A stretch of 64,000 nt of DNA, taken from NCBI GenBank assembly GCA_030374765.1, contig JARGXX010000088.1:1-64000 (forward strand), read 5' to 3'. The translations under genes were made by a program, and so were the position numbers. The notes beneath the pieces are model-generated. The model had not been told where the DNA came from and searched no databases. It was given only the letters and a program-made list of their open reading frames with translations. This document shows, in pieces, positions 52,025 to 64,000 of the stretch (position 1 is the stretch's first letter; each line of letters starts with the position of its first letter). Origin of the DNA: Agarophyton chilense (taxonomy: Eukaryota; Rhodophyta; Florideophyceae; Gracilariales; Gracilariaceae).

Positions 52025-53011
52025 TTGATGGATTCCACACCCCCTCTACACAGCCAGCCCCAGCACAAGTCGGACAGAACTAAAGTCTACAACTGTCACA
52101 GAGGTCCGCTCTACAAATCCTTGCAAAAAACTGCTCACTACAAGTCGAGCTTTGTGGCGGGTTTTGTAACACTATAGTCGTTACGACACACAACTTAGCT
52201 GTTTATTAGTCTACTTAGTCGTTAGGTTGTTGTAAGCTACATTATGTTTACACAAAACTGCCTGATAGACGTTAGACAAGTAGTAGTAATACGTTAAGGC
52301 TTTAGTACGATTCGTTAGACTGTAAAGGTGTGCCTAACAAATCATACCACGTACTGCGAACAAAACGAGCTTTACTACGCACTCCCGAAGTGCCTACAAT
52401 TAAAGCCTCGGCCTCCTCTGATGCTCCCGAGTGCGGGAACAAGAGGCACGCACGAGCACAGAACTATCTGTTACCCTTTTCCCGCGTATGTCCACGCAGG
52501 GGACAGTACTCTCTTTTACCCTTTTTCTCTCAAATGCATGTCTGAGGAAAATACTTCCTCTTTCGTCATCCGGGCACATGCGCGCCCGAGGACAACTCTC
52601 TCGTTTATTTTTATTGCATATATGCGCGCATTTGCCAGTAGTCTCACAGATTTTTTCTAGCGGCTTTCGTTTTCCGTAAGAACACCATTCTGCTGCGGAT
52701 GACCTTCATATCAGCACAGCGATGCGCAAAATCCGACGTGCCATGTGCATAGATACAACTTATCTCATCATTAATAGCTGCCTGCCACGCACCGGCATCC
52801 GGCTGTGAAAGCGCCTATTCAAGTGCGGTGTACTCAAAGCTCCTGTAGTAGCCACCATTGCCTGCTCTGGCTCAAATCCTTCTGGCGTCTTTCTATGGCG
52901 AGAAGGATATCATTGAGATACATCTAATGCTTAAGCGTCGGGATAGCTGCAAGAAATGTATCCATCACTTTCAGTTAGGTAAGTTATCTCGGTTGGAGGG
53001 ATGTGCGTTAC
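52025..53011. other. Unassigned sequence between Copia relics
   Basis: No gene recognised. 52450-52670 is pyrimidine-rich with open frames of low complexity. Confidence 0.4.
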
Positions 53012-55878
53012 TTATTCTTTTTCGTCCCCTTCCAGTTCAGTCTCCCTCGTCCCCACTTCCATGCTGCACGCTTCTTGATCTTCACCGTATTCATGTCCAG
53101 ATTCTTCTTCCACTTCCTGTCCTTTAAAACACTCAGAAACACAACATGGCACTTCGGTGTTGCAGTTTTCAGATTCCGTCTCAGACAAAATCATATTCAC
53201 CTCCATCGATGTGTTAATTGCTTTGCACGAGGCCGTATTAAATCTGGATAAATCTGTCTCTGTAAAGGATTTTTGACAGAATTTCATACTACCATTTTCC
53301 ATGTTACAGTCAACTTCAATTCCTAGGACGTACCGTTTCCCCAAGTCTTTCATACGAAAATTTGAACTCAGTTCATTTTTCACAAGTTCTAGGACTTTTA
53401 CGCTATCACTTGCAATAACCAGATCATCAAAGTATAAAGCCAGAAATACATGATGGTTCTCAATATTGCCTTTAAGAATTCCACTGTCTGCGTGGGCCTT
53501 TTTAAATTTCATATCACCAAGTACACTACTGACTACATTATACCAGGCTCATGGTGCCTGATTCAAACCATATATGGATTTTTGAAGCTTACAGACATGA
53601 TCTGAGTTTTTCTGATTGATAAATTCTTCAGGTTATTCCATTAAAAAAAATCGTCAAGATTTCCACTCAAAAATTCTGTCTTAACATCCATTTGACAGAC
53701 ATGCATTTTCTTATGAATTGCAACGGCAAGCATAAGTCTCAATGAAGGCATTCGCACAATAGGGGCGTATGTTTCAAAGTAGTCAATTTCATACATCTTG
53801 CAACGAAGGCAACTGGGCTAGGGTGGCTATCGGGGAGCGCGGTGCGATGTTCGAGTGATGCAATGTGTTGTACTTTACTTTTCCTACGGTCTGAGATCTT
53901 ATCCCCCCAAAAGTCACTAAAGTCGGGGACCAGGTCCTACTTATATAGACTTTTGACCCCCTCTAAATAGCCCTTAAACGCATATTTTCTAGATTATTCT
54001 AGACTCATCTAAGAAGTTTCTAGAATAGAGAGAGAAACTTCTAGATAGTTCTAAATGCATAACATATGCAACAATATTACACAAATGATGCAACATCTCT
54101 ACAATGATGTTGCTTGAAAAATGTACTATCTGTACATGTTTGTTGCACATCTGGTGGTATCCTTTGCCCACAAAACGTGCTTTTTAAGTTTTTTCTTGGT
54201 TTTCGGTTTCCGGTCTAACCGTAAAGGCCCATGTGGAAGTAAGTATTCTCATTTCTGGAGATTTTTTCACCAGCTGCCAATTATTGTTCTCATTCAAAGG
54301 TTAAATCTCCTTTCCCATTGCGTTTTTCCAATATTTCTTTTTCGATCCACTCAGCTTCTTTCACCGTTTGAGGTTCTGTCTTCTGGCTAGCATCATAGCA
54401 GCACCGGCTGTTGCTTATTCATCAGGATCAGCATTTTCAAATGTGAGACATATTGGAGACTTTCTTGCTCTTCCACTACGTCGTGGTATCTGAATTTTTT
54501 CTTGTTGAATTTGTTGAATTTGTTGGGTGTTTTCGGTATGTTGTACATGTTCTGTGTGTTCTGTCTGCTTTTCTGCAGTCTCCACGGTTTTTGTTTCAAG
54601 CTCAACGCTTAATTCCTTTGTTGCTTCTAAAAATTTGGCTGTTGCGCGGACTACAACTTTCTTTGTAGTGTCATCCATGAACCGATAATTTCGTCCTTCG
54701 TACCCTAAAAATGTGCACAGCCTCGAATAAGCATCCCGTTTTCTTCTGTTGTCTTTTGGGACAAAAACATAAGCTTTGTAACCAAAATCTTGCAAGTGTG
54801 AAAGGATGGGGGTTTTCCCTGACCATTTCTCATGAGGACTTTGGTTTCCTAATACTTCCTTAGGAATAAAATTTCGTTGCACATTTGCTGTCTGAATTGC
54901 TTCAGCCCAAAACTGAAGCGATAAATCTTGACAGTATATCATGCATCGAGCCTTTTCTCAAAGTGTACGGTTTAGCCTCTCTGCAACGCCGTTCTCTTGT
55001 TGTTGGTGGGCTCCAGTTCGATCTTGTACAATTCCTTTCTCCTTAAAATTTTTGTAAGGCCTTATAAATGAACTGAACATCTCGGTCACTAAGTATTCTC
55101 TTAACCGAAAGCTTTCTTTGATTTTCTATCATTGATAATAATTCATTGATCTTTTCTAGTGCTTCATCTCTTGTTTGCAGAAAAAATACAACTGACCTTC
55201 TGGTATAAACATCTGTGAATGTCATGAAATATGACTTGCCTCCTTTTTTGGCTTTGTGTTCATTGGACCGCACAAGGCTGTATGGATAAGTTCTAGTTTT
55301 TCCATCGATTGATATTTCCCGGTTGACGGAAATGTGCCTAAAGTCATTTTCCCTAGGTGAGACAGTGTCGCAGAATATGCGAAATAAAAGTTATCTTCAC
55401 TTTTCGAGCACCTAAAACAATATGACCAATTTTTCTTTTTGACTTCCAGCAGTTTTTCGTTTGAGAACTTTGAATATATTCTGCATCTTTCTTCTTCAAA
55501 CTGTATTTTGTGTGCACGTTCATTGATTTGTCCTATAGACAAAATAAAACTTACAATATCTGAGACACAGAGGACGTCTAAGATTGAGAGCTTGTTTTTT
55601 TCATCTAGAAAAATATCCATGGAGGTATTTCCCTTTTCGATTGCCGACACAATTGTTCCATCTTCCAGTCGAATGTTCACCGTTTTCATGTTTTCGACGG
55701 TCTCTGAAGCTAACCATTTACCATCATTGAGCATGTGGAAAGACGCCCCAGAGTCTAAATACCATTCTCCACACAACTTCTGATAGTCTTTTGAGGCCAT
55801 GAGAAAGGTTCCTGGTTGTGATGAGAACATTGGTCTCATCCAGAGTCTGGATTCAGACCCCAAACACTGTAGACCCAA
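53012..55878 (-). pseudogene. Copia-4, protease to RT relic, split by a solo LTR
   Basis: Minus strand, from the right: protease WYLDSGASFHMLND (near 55755), pre-integrase LSHLGKMTLGTFPS and ELIHTALCGPM (near 55280), integrase KSYFMTFTDVYTRRSVVF (near 55220) and LSLQFWAEAIQTANVQRN (near 54900), a glutamine-rich linker ending RRSGRARKSP (near 54460), RT start NNNWQLVKKSPEMRILTSTW (near 54280), the solo LTR, then YFETYAPIVRMPSLRLMLAV (near 53740) and catalytic LALYFDDLVIASDS (near 53430). Stops and shifts are frequent; LTRs and gag were not found. Confidence 0.85.
53799..54147 (+). mobile_element. Solo LTR inside Copia-4 RT
   Basis: 349 bp, TGCAACGAAGG ... GTTTGTTGCA (TG...CA with inverted TGCAAC/GTTGCA), flanked by the direct repeat CATCT (53794-53798, 54148-54152). 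Excising it with one repeat restores the continuity of the RT reading. Contains TATATAG near 53942, a promoter-like TATA on the plus strand. No coding capacity, so a solo LTR or a short non-autonomous element. Confidence 0.85.
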
Positions 55879-56104
55879 TTAGATAGTTGCTACTTTCAGG
55901 TATTGTTCAATTAGGCTCACGCTACCTTAGATGCAGCCTGTTTAGGCTGCATATTACTACACAAAACCCTCATCAGAGCACCTCTGCTGCTGAACTGAGG
56001 CATTGGACTTTCATATCTTTCGCCAGACTCATCCGCGAGCTGCGCACAGTGATCACTGCTTTAAGCTTTGCGGTTGAAGCTCTACAACCCGTTCATTCGA
56101 CAAC
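55879..56104. other. Short unassigned spacer
   Basis: Between the Copia-4 relic and the gag relic on the plus strand; no feature recognised. Confidence 0.4.
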
Positions 56105-57370
56105 ATGTCATCGCCAACACCGGCGTCACACCACGCATAAAAAGATGAGAGCCACGCTTTCGCCCAGCCATCGTCCGTTGCTTTCTCAATCAGTTACCCA
56201 CGGCTAACCCTTCCAAACCCTTCTTTCATCAGGCTTTTCCTTCGACAGTACGGCCATTATAGCAAGGAAGTCACTGCGCGAGCCCTACAACTCGCAGTCA
56301 TCGACTCGACGACCACCAAACCAGTGTGACCCGTCAACCTCAGCTACTGTATTGACCCTGAATGGCTCGAATCAACCGTAGAATTGGCATAAATCTAAGG
56401 TGTAGACAGTTTTGCCAATCTGACACAGGATCTTTTAACGAAGTACTTGGAGTCCGAAGCCGAACAAGACAAGGATTGGATGACGCTTGCTGCGTTAGAC
56501 TCCATTCTGGAAAAGGATCTTCAGATGGACATGACGGATCCCTCTTCTCGTTCAAGAATGAAACAACTGTTCATCTCTTAAGTTTCAATCCTGCGCAAAC
56601 ATGGCCTAAGATGGATAACTAAGGACAACCCCAAGGCGGCTGTAGCACTCATTGTGTCGGCCATCAAGCCCAAACAACTGAAGACTCGGCTCGAGACAGA
56701 CCCGGAATTGACATATGCGCACTTGAAGAAGGACTTCAAGGGTTTCACGGTGCATGCAACGTTTGTAGCCGAAGCATTTCAAAATGTCGACAACGGCCCA
56801 GTTTCGAGACAACGAAACTCCAGGCCCAGAAAGGAATTAACCCAACAGAACAAGTATTCGCGGAGCACAGACTCACGTAGAACCAGCGCACGAAGCCTTC
56901 CAGACCAGCAACACACAGCGAAACCGCGTTCCAGGCGCCCACCCTTCCCGTGTCCCCACCCACCGTGCAAAACAGAAGACCAGTACCACTGGATTGACAA
57001 CTGTTCACGAACAAACGCAGACGGGAACAAAGATCTTAAAGCAGCGTTTGCCGCTCTCAAATCCGCAGGTGGGCCTGCGAAATCTACTAGATCCCAGAAG
57101 GAGCAGAACCGCTCTGCTACATCTGGAACTGGCGCAACCGTAGCGCGACTCCAGCCCGCGACATTCGAGCGCTTTCTGAAGGACAATGCCCTTCAAGGTT
57201 TCTTCCCAGGACTTAGAGATTTCGCTCGCTTGAGGACTAGCTTGGGCTATGACAAGCCATACCGATATTGCGTGCTGAAGGCCGGTTAGGACCGGAAATG
57301 CCCACTGGTGGAACACGTGGACTGCACGGATACCGACGCTCCAGTGCGAGGGGTGCCACACGTGGCCGGA
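56105..57370 (+). pseudogene. Gag relic of another LTR retroelement
   Basis: One frame from ATG 56105 to about 57289 with several nonsense codons but no shift. Protein-like blocks: LTLPNPSFIRLFLRQYGHYS, DLLTKYLESEAEQDKDWMTL, AALIVSAIKPKQLKTRL-type helix near 56640-56690, and a zinc-knuckle-like CPHPPCKTEDQYHWIDNC (56960-57010). It then reads toward a protease-like start but is cut by Gypsy-2 near 57380. This gag is not related to those of Gypsy-1/2 at the motif level, so it is a separate family. Confidence 0.6.
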
Positions 57371-57379
57371 TTCTGCCTA

Positions 57380-58061
57380 ATGGTTAGTATTATTTAGTAT
57401 TATTTAGTATTTATTTAGCTACGCTATCGCTATTTAGTGTCTTTTTTTCGGGCGCGCGCCCACTGTCAGGGGCCGCGCGCCACACTACTTAGGAGGTTGA
57501 GCACTGCTCCTCAGTAAACAGCCTCTTGGAAGATTCCAATGAGGGAGTCTTGGCTCTGAACTTTTCGCCTGCGGCGCGTCTTCACTGCATACTGCGTGAG
57601 CGCCCGTTGCCCGTTAGTTCATCCACCCCTCTGTCGACCAGAGTGCTACCACCACCGTGGGTTCATATTCAATCGCCGACACTTGTCGTACTCTTGCCTT
57701 TGTATAGGGTTTCGCCCCCGTTTTCCTCTTGTTCTCCTTTTTGGCTCTCGTGAGTGGCCGCCTCACTCACCTTGCTCGTCCCCCTCATACGAGTGTTTCC
57801 TCGCTCCTTTTCCGACAGTCGCCGTGATACCGCTCCGCCTAGGATTGGTCACACCCCGGATTGTGCCGTGCTCACCTAAACACTCTAGGTATATCCCGCC
57901 GGATTGGGCTCAGTCTTACACCCGACTACGTCGTGCCTTTCCAGATTGGCTCTGTTTCTGTGCTTCGCTTGGACGCGTCTCCTTCGTCTGAGGCGTGTCT
58001 CTCAAAAGAGGAAGATTACGAACATCTTCGTGGGGTCTCCGCTCCAAGCGTTGTCCTACAA
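57380..58061 (+). repeat. Gypsy-2 5' LTR (left end approximate)
   Basis: Ends GTTGTCCTACA directly before AAC and the primer site TGGTCTCCCGACTTAGAAG. Shares with the Gypsy-1 LTR the order TATTTATTTAGCT, CTCAGTAAAC, TCTTGGCTCT and TTTTTGGCTCTCGTG. The first 240 bp of the Gypsy-1 LTR have no counterpart, so this LTR is shorter or 5'-truncated. Confidence 0.65.
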
Positions 58062-58064
58062 ACT

Positions 58065-58083
58065 GGTCTCCCGACTTAGAAGT
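58065..58083 (+). promoter_or_regulatory. Gypsy-2 primer-binding site
   Basis: TGGTCTCCCGACTTAGAAG, identical over 19 bases to the Gypsy-1 primer site although surrounding sequence has diverged. Confidence 0.65.
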
Positions 58084-58225
58084 TTGAGTCGGGCACACTC
58101 AGTCACGATTAATCGGAAAGAGGACTCACAAATTGAGGTTGATCTCAGTTGCCTTCTTTGAGGAAGTTTCTTGGCCCCACTAGCCGATCGGGTTTGGATA
58201 CTCACGTGTAACGGATACTGATCTC

Positions 58226-60283
58226 ATGTAGGCCAAAGACCGTCCGAGGACGCGGAGTCAAACCGGTGCACCGGAACCATTGCAACCATCCCGTACCCCG
58301 GTCCGTTCACTGTCTCATACCGGTGGATCGACTGGCGGGCCAGGTGGAAGGACCTCGAGACCTCCTGTCTCGGATTCGACACCCCCAGCAAGTGGAGCAA
58401 TACCGGCGTCTGCCGCCGCCCAGATTCTCTCCCCTGCTAGGGATGTCACTCTCCATCCCAGCTTTGCAGCTGCGGAAGAGCAACTCCGCTCTATGCGGGA
58501 AGCTCAATTCATCCTTGCAGAGGAGATCGATTCCCATCGCAAGAAGGTGGATGACACTGCTACGCAGGATTTTTCTGAGGACCTCCGTGTCCTCCGTGTG
58601 GATGTGAACTCGATTCAAAAGTCCCTTAGTGAACCCTCGGCCTTTGTCAAGGACGTCACGGACAAGTTCTGGCGCGTCCGAAGCCGTCTTGAGACGTTGG
58701 AACAAACCCTGACGTCGGGGGATGATCCGGCCCAGCCGGTTGCAGTATCCCATAGGGAAAATAAGGAAGAGAATCACCAGGCTCGAAGGAAGCGAAGACA
58801 GACGGATCCCGAACCATCAGACTCCTCATCCTCGGAGTCCGACTCTTCCGATTCATCGGTGGCAGTAGCTCGCCCCCAGCGTCCCTCACGCTCTAAGCGG
58901 TCAACAGCCACCCATGGTGTGATCCGCGCCCGCACGAAGGGAAGGAAGCACACAGGTTTGAAGGAGCTGAAACTGACCAATTAGCTCTTTAAGAAGCTCT
59001 TATCATACCAGTACTACCGTTTGGAGGACTCCTCTTTGGATCGTACACCCCGTGGTACGGGAAAAGTGAAGAACTGCATCAAGCGAATGCAGCTCTCACT
59101 ACGAAACCAGTTGTTTTCTGGAGAAGACCCAATATTGGTGTTGGATTTCTTGGCACGCTTTGTCGCGGAAGCTGACATCCTTGGAATGAACGAGGGATAG
59201 GCATACATTGCCTTACCGTACTTTTTACGTGGGCTTGCAGAAGACCAGTACCACTCTGTCAGAGGTTCATCACGCGCCTCCGAAGGAGGGGTCACATGGT
59301 GGCCTGAAGCAGTTCAGTACCTCCTGAGGTCTTATGCTACTAACTCCGCCATTCAGCAGGCTATACGCGCCCTGCGGGACACTCGCCAATGGCGCGAGTC
59401 TGAAACCGATTATTCGTCGCGCCTTAACAAGGCCTTCCACCGCTGTGGCAATTTTTACCCCGCTGAAGAGCTTTGTACCATGTTTGTCGATGGTTTGGAC
59501 CCGGCGATCCGGGCTCTTGTTGCTCGACGTCGAGAAGATAGACCTAAAGCCACGTATTTGGAACTAGTGCAGTTCGCTCATGCAGAAGGTGAAGCCCTGC
59601 GCGCACGCACTCCTGGCTCCAGGGTTAGGTCCGCAAAAGCGTTGATGTTACAACCGGGTACCCCGTCAGCTTCGATGATCGACGAACAGGCCTCTCGAAG
59701 GGATTATGATAACGTGCAGCTAGCCCATAGCGACGTTCATTTCATCCCGACAACGGAGTTACCCTCAACCTTGGACGAGTCAAAAAAAGTGATTGGGGAT
59801 GACACGCTACTCTACGCGGATAATAGTCGCATTCCTGCGTCACGCGTCCCACACGAGAGTGGTAATATCCGCTTTTCGCGTCCTGGTTGGAGAGATACCC
59901 ACCCCGCGGTGAAGTTCGCCGAGCCTCGCCACCCAGCACCGGCTTCTGGCCTGATTTGTCATCTCTTGTACAAACCAGGCCATACTTCTCCACAATTTGT
60001 GTGGTCTCTCCGATAATGGGCACAAGTCGTAGTCAATTACGAGGCCCTATACCCGGAGGACAAAGCAGCTGTCCCGACTGCATTGTATATACGTGCTCGA
60101 ACGGATGTTCCACGTCACGTATCGCATCCCCGAGCTCGGGTCGTACCTGCACCGGAATCCCGTGTCACCGACGTGGTCGGTCACCCCACCGCTTCTGCGG
60201 TACCTTCTGGACCTGATGCCCAGGCGTTGCCCACTCAACGCCCTAAGCAGCCGTCTCCTGCGGAGCAGGCCCAGAAAAACTAA
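58226..60283 (+). pseudogene. Gypsy-2 gag, nonsense-broken
   Basis: Single frame with no visible shift but with stops at 58229 (directly after the ATG), 58982, about 59197 and 60014. Contains the Ser/Asp-rich region (SDSSSSESDSSDSS), the gag domain (EDPILVLDFLARFVAEADIL, identical in Gypsy-1) and a zinc knuckle that has lost two cysteines (CHLLYKPGHTSPQF). It ends CAG-AAA-AAC-TAA, close to the Gypsy-1 end CAG-GAA-AAC-TGA. Confidence 0.85.
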
Positions 60284-63200
60284 ATGTGGGAGTCTCCTCA
60301 AGGAGGTGCGCCCTGGGAATCGAGGTAGACGGCGCCCGAGGCGTCTAAGCCTTGCTCCCCGGTCAAAATCCTTTCAAGGAAAGAGGCCGTCAATGACGTG
60401 AACTCGGAACACTTTAGTGTTCTGCGTCGTCCGTGGAAACTTGTTTCCCATACCCGGTTCCCGGATAGAGTTCTGGTGATGGCCAAGAGAAAATACAAGG
60501 TCTATGCTGACCTTAGCCTTTCATCCCAGTTTATGGTGCCACACCTTACCGTATTAGACACCGGAGTCGGTCCGAACTTTGTCGTGGAGGAAGTGTTACC
60601 GCCTGCTTTGCAGTCTAGGATCCGCCGCCACCACGTCCCGGAGGTCGCGGACGCGAACAACAAACCGTTGGATACGGTGGGGTTCATAGAACTGGTAGTT
60701 TGCGTTGGCGCTCGCATGGTGAAACTCGACTTCGTCGTATGCCGGAAATTAGCCGACCCAGTCATCTTGGGTTGTGACTTTTGCGACCGCTTCGTCGAAG
60801 CGATCTTCCCCAGCCAACGGCGTGTCGAGATGGAGGATGGATCGTCCACTCCGATCGTTCTTCGTCCGCTTAGGCGTGCCACGAAGAAGCATTGTCCCGC
60901 TACCGGCAACACAGGAACCTGGACCGGATAACCGTGAATCTAATAAGCTCCGCGTCGCAGCGTCGTTGCGCGTCCCGCCTGAGTCCCAAATGATGGTGAA
61001 AGTAACCTCCCGTCAGCACGGACTCCGTGTCTTACAACCATTTTCGTGACTGTATGACAGGCACAGCCTCACAATTGCGAATGGAATCGTCCATGTGGAG
61101 CCAAACCAACCGTTTCCCTTGCTGATTGCCAATCTAGTGACTGTACCCCGGTATCTGGTGAAGAACCAAGTGATAGGGTCCGTCATGCCGCACCCCATCG
61201 CTATAGTGCCGACAAAGCTGACCGCAGCTGACGTTCTCGGACTCGTTCACTCTGAGGAGGGCGACAGCATGGAACCCGTTTCATCGCCGGTACCCAGGGT
61301 TGAACCTGTAACATCAGGGACGCAGCCCGTTTCAACGAGTGGTGACCGCCCCGATCCACTCCAAGAACTCGAGGACCTGGATCTCAGCCACGTCCCGGAG
61401 TCACACCGCCATCGATTGCGAGAACTGTTGAGGAATTCACCATTATGTGGGACGGCTTTCTTGGTGATATTGCCACTACGGAACACCGGATTGATTTGCT
61501 AGCGGACACCCGATCCATCTCTCAGCACCCATACCGTGCAGGACCCGCCGCACGCGCGGAGGAAATGGCACAAGTGGATAAAATGCTTCGAGCAGGAGTC
61601 ATTGAACCGGCTCAGTCGCCGTGGGCTTCTCCAGTAGTACTGGCTCCAAAGCAAGATGGTTCCTGGAGGTTTTGCGTCGACTACCGTCGGTTGAATGCCG
61701 TCACCGTCAAGGACGTGTATCCAATCCCAAGAATGGACGATCACATTGACTCGCTGGGCACCGCCACCGCCTTTGCAACCCTGGACGCCAATTGGGGATA
61801 CTGGCAAGTTCCGGTGAGGAAGCAAGACCAGGATAAAACCGCTTTCGCGTGTCACTCCGGTCTCTACCGTTTCAAACGGATGCCTTTTGGTCTTACCAAC
61901 GGCCCCGCTACTTTCCAGCGAGCCATCGACATCCTATCGGCCCACTTCAGATGGCGTACCTGCCTGGTCTACCTGGATGACATAATCGTCTTTTCAGATA
62001 ATCTGGACAAACATCTCACTCATGTGAGGGATATCATGACCAAACTTCGAGATGCCAGTGTCACTCTTAAGTTGAAGAAATGTGACTCCTTCACGGACAC
62101 CGTGAAGTATCTCGGCCATGTCATCCGTCCAGGACGTGTTACAATCGAGGAGACTCGTGTTAAGTCACTCAAAGAGGCTAAAGAACCGCAGATGCAAACC
62201 GAGCTTCGTTCCTTTCTGGGACTCGCGAACGTCTACCGACGATTCATCCCGCACTTTGCGGACAAGGGTGCACCGTTAAACGCGCTTTTTTGGAAAGGCC
62301 AACCACAAAAACTGGACCCCTTCACCCCCGTTCAAACAAAATCTTTCAACTCTCTTATGGATTCCGTCGTCTCCGCCCCGATCCTCTGGTTTCCCAAGCC
62401 TGGACGGCCCTTGACCGTAGATACGGACGCCAGCGACTACCAAGTAGGTTGTGCACTGTTTCAAACTGCACCCAATGGAGAAAGACGCCCCGTAGGGTAC
62501 TGGTCCCGGTCGCTAAACGTCCACGAGAAAAATTACTCCGTCTCGGAGAAAGAATTCCATGCAGTAGTGTGGGCATTAAAAACGTTGCGCCCCTATCTCA
62601 TGGGTAATCATTTCACCGTTTTCACGGACCACGCATCGCTTCGATGGCTACTCTCCAACTTCGGAGCCTTCAGGTTGCTTGATGCGTTGGCGTCTCCGTC
62701 TAGCGGAATTTGACTTTGACGTGCAGTACCGAAAAGGATCGTGCAACACCCAAGCCGATGCTCTGTCCCGCCTGGTCACTACTGGCGAAGCACGACCCGT
62801 CAAAGACGATGAAATACCCTTCCTTGCAGTGAATGGCGACGACGCTACCATCAACGACGAGGAACGGGACACGGACTCTTCAGATTCCGGTTCCGAATTG
62901 GACGACTTTCTTCTCTCGGAAGATTCCGAGAAACCCTTACCAGGGAACTTCGTGCCTATTACTCCAGAGGAGATGATACGGGAGCAATTCGCTGACCCGT
63001 TCTGCGCGAAGGTCCGTGCTCAACTTAATGGAGGAGGTACTTTGCCCTTTCAGGTGAATGACGCCGGATACCTTGTACGGACTGTCGGATCACACCCACA
63101 AATCGTGGTACCACATAACCTCCATTCGAGAGTCTTGCGGTTGTCGCACTACTCCAAACTGAGTGGCCACGTCGGGGGACGGAAACTTTACCTCACCATA

Positions 63201-63935
63201 CGCCGTAACTTCTACTGGCCTGCCATGGCAGTGGACTGCTACGCAACGGTGCGGTTTTGTACCGATTGCGCTCGGAACCGTGTCAAACTCCGCCGTCATG
63301 CGACGGATTTGAAGCTGTTTTCAGCTCGCGCTCCCTTGTAGTTTGTGGCCAAGGATATACTCGGTCCCTTCCTTAACATTGAGCGGGATTACAAGTTCCT
63401 ACTCGTAATCACGGATCGCTTCTCCAAGCTGGTCCGGACCGTACCGTTACGGAAAATCTCCGCTATGAGCGTGGGTCAAGCCTTTTTCCTACACTGGGTC
63501 TTCGTCTACGGTCCACCGGTCAACCTCCTCTCCGATAACGGCAGGAGACAGTTCGCCTCTCGTTTCTTCGGGGATGTTTGTCGCATCTTGGACATTAAGA
63601 ACCTGTTCACGACCACTTACCACCCCCAAACTAATGGGCAGGCCGAACGGTTCAACCGGACATTTCTTGCGATACTCCGTTCATACGTTGCAGACCACCC
63701 CAAAGATTGGGACTTTTTCACTGATGCGCTCACTTTTGCGTACAATACGCAGGTGCACAGGACAACTGGATTAACGCCCTTCGAGCTGGTACTGTCCCGC
63801 ACCCCACTGCGCGTGGCGCTGGAACCACAGCCCACGCTGGATACTTTTCCGTCACCGATTGCTTACCCCGAAGCGCGGAAAATTTGGCTCACGAAGCTCG
63901 TTCCCACCGCACAGCGTGTAATGGGCCGATCCTAG
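60284..63935 (+). pseudogene. Gypsy-2 pol, degenerate
   Basis: Protease LTVLDTGVGPNFVVEEVLPP (near 60550) and VILGCDFCDRFVEA. RT from about 61450 in a changed frame: IEPAQSPWASPVVLAPKQDG, MPFGLTNGPATFQRAID, catalytic LVYLDDIIVFSDN (near 61965). RNase H DASDYQVGCALFQ and YSVSEKEFHAVVWAL; frame change near 62690; integrase zinc pairs HLSHY-like LRLSHYSKLSG and CTDCARN; TAG at 63339-63341; then KFLLVITDRFSKLVRTVPL, LLSDNG and TTYHPQTNGQAERFNRTFL with stop TAG at 63933. The open integrase segment helps to show which stops in Gypsy-1 are new. Confidence 0.88.
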
Positions 63936-64000
63936 GCCGCTTGAAAGCGTGATTTTGATACCAAAGCCCCTCGTTCGCAGACACGTCTCGCCCCCGACGG

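Larger units (their letters stand above)
57380..64000 (+). mobile_element. Gypsy-2, older relative of Gypsy-1, cut by window end
   Basis: LTR about 57380-58061, primer site, gag 58226-60283, pol from about 60284 on; the 3' part lies beyond the window. Gag, protease, RT and integrase align residue by residue with Gypsy-1. Many nonsense codons and shifts show it is older. The left boundary is uncertain because the expected inverted LTR start was not seen. Confidence 0.85.

Noticed and set aside
53820-53880. tRNA-like A and B box motifs suggesting a second SINE
   Set aside because: The block is bounded by TG...CA ends and a 5-bp duplication and its B box is poor; a solo LTR explains it better.
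1-64000. CRISPR arrays, prokaryotic operons, rRNA genes
   Set aside because: None seen; all direct repeats are telomeric, LTR-type or coding minisatellites.

Overview
The window reads as the left end of a eukaryotic nuclear chromosome. It opens with about 790 bp of telomere (C-rich strand first, units CCCCTAAA and CCCCTAAAA), followed by subtelomeric repeats, then a zone of sparse, nearly intronless genes embedded in old and young transposable elements. TATA boxes, AATAAA signals, signal peptides and plant/algal-style Copia and Gypsy elements rule out a bacterium. Compact secreted Cys-rich genes, lack of obvious introns and retroelement-filled intergenic space would fit a red alga (for example a florideophyte), but this is inference with low to moderate confidence and another protist or alga is possible.

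Layout. 1-790 telomere; 791-1857 subtelomeric sequence with a recurring ACCAAGCGC motif; 1858-3522 two tandem 807-bp repeat copies at 858-bp spacing; 3523-3866 three perfect hairpins; 3867-4931 broken secreted Cys-rich gene; 6930-8528 three-helix membrane protein; 8905-10224 secreted calcineurin-like phosphoesterase; 12740-13864 double von Willebrand A protein lacking its start; 14102-18378 small secreted Cys-rich genes or relics plus decayed Copia LTR pieces; 19217-24361 complete but decayed Copia element (TSD CCACT) carrying a putative SINE; 25411-25894 broken secreted gene.

26387-47491 is a four-level nest: a hAT DNA transposon was split by a reverse-strand Copia element (28784-46479, TSD ACTGC); that Copia gag was split by an apparent solo LTR (32891-45470); and that LTR was split by a young Gypsy element (33371-45146, TSD ACTGT, LTRs about 99% identical). 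The Gypsy element has an intact gag, a recently broken pol ending in a chromodomain, and an unrecognised antisense ORF of about 645 codons before its 3' LTR. The Copia element carries a Tudor-like module between integrase and reverse transcriptase.

47875-49998 is a well preserved gene for a secreted beta-propeller protein of a family best known in prokaryotes. From 50944 to the window end there are two decayed reverse-strand Copia elements (one holding a solo LTR, TSD AGATG), a degenerate gag of another LTR element, and a second, older Gypsy element related to the first, cut by the window edge.

The host genes that can be supported encode secreted or membrane proteins; no metabolic operon or defence system is visible. 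The strongest candidates for something undescribed are the antisense gene of the Gypsy element, the Tudor-like module in the Copia element and the subtelomeric repeat organisation.
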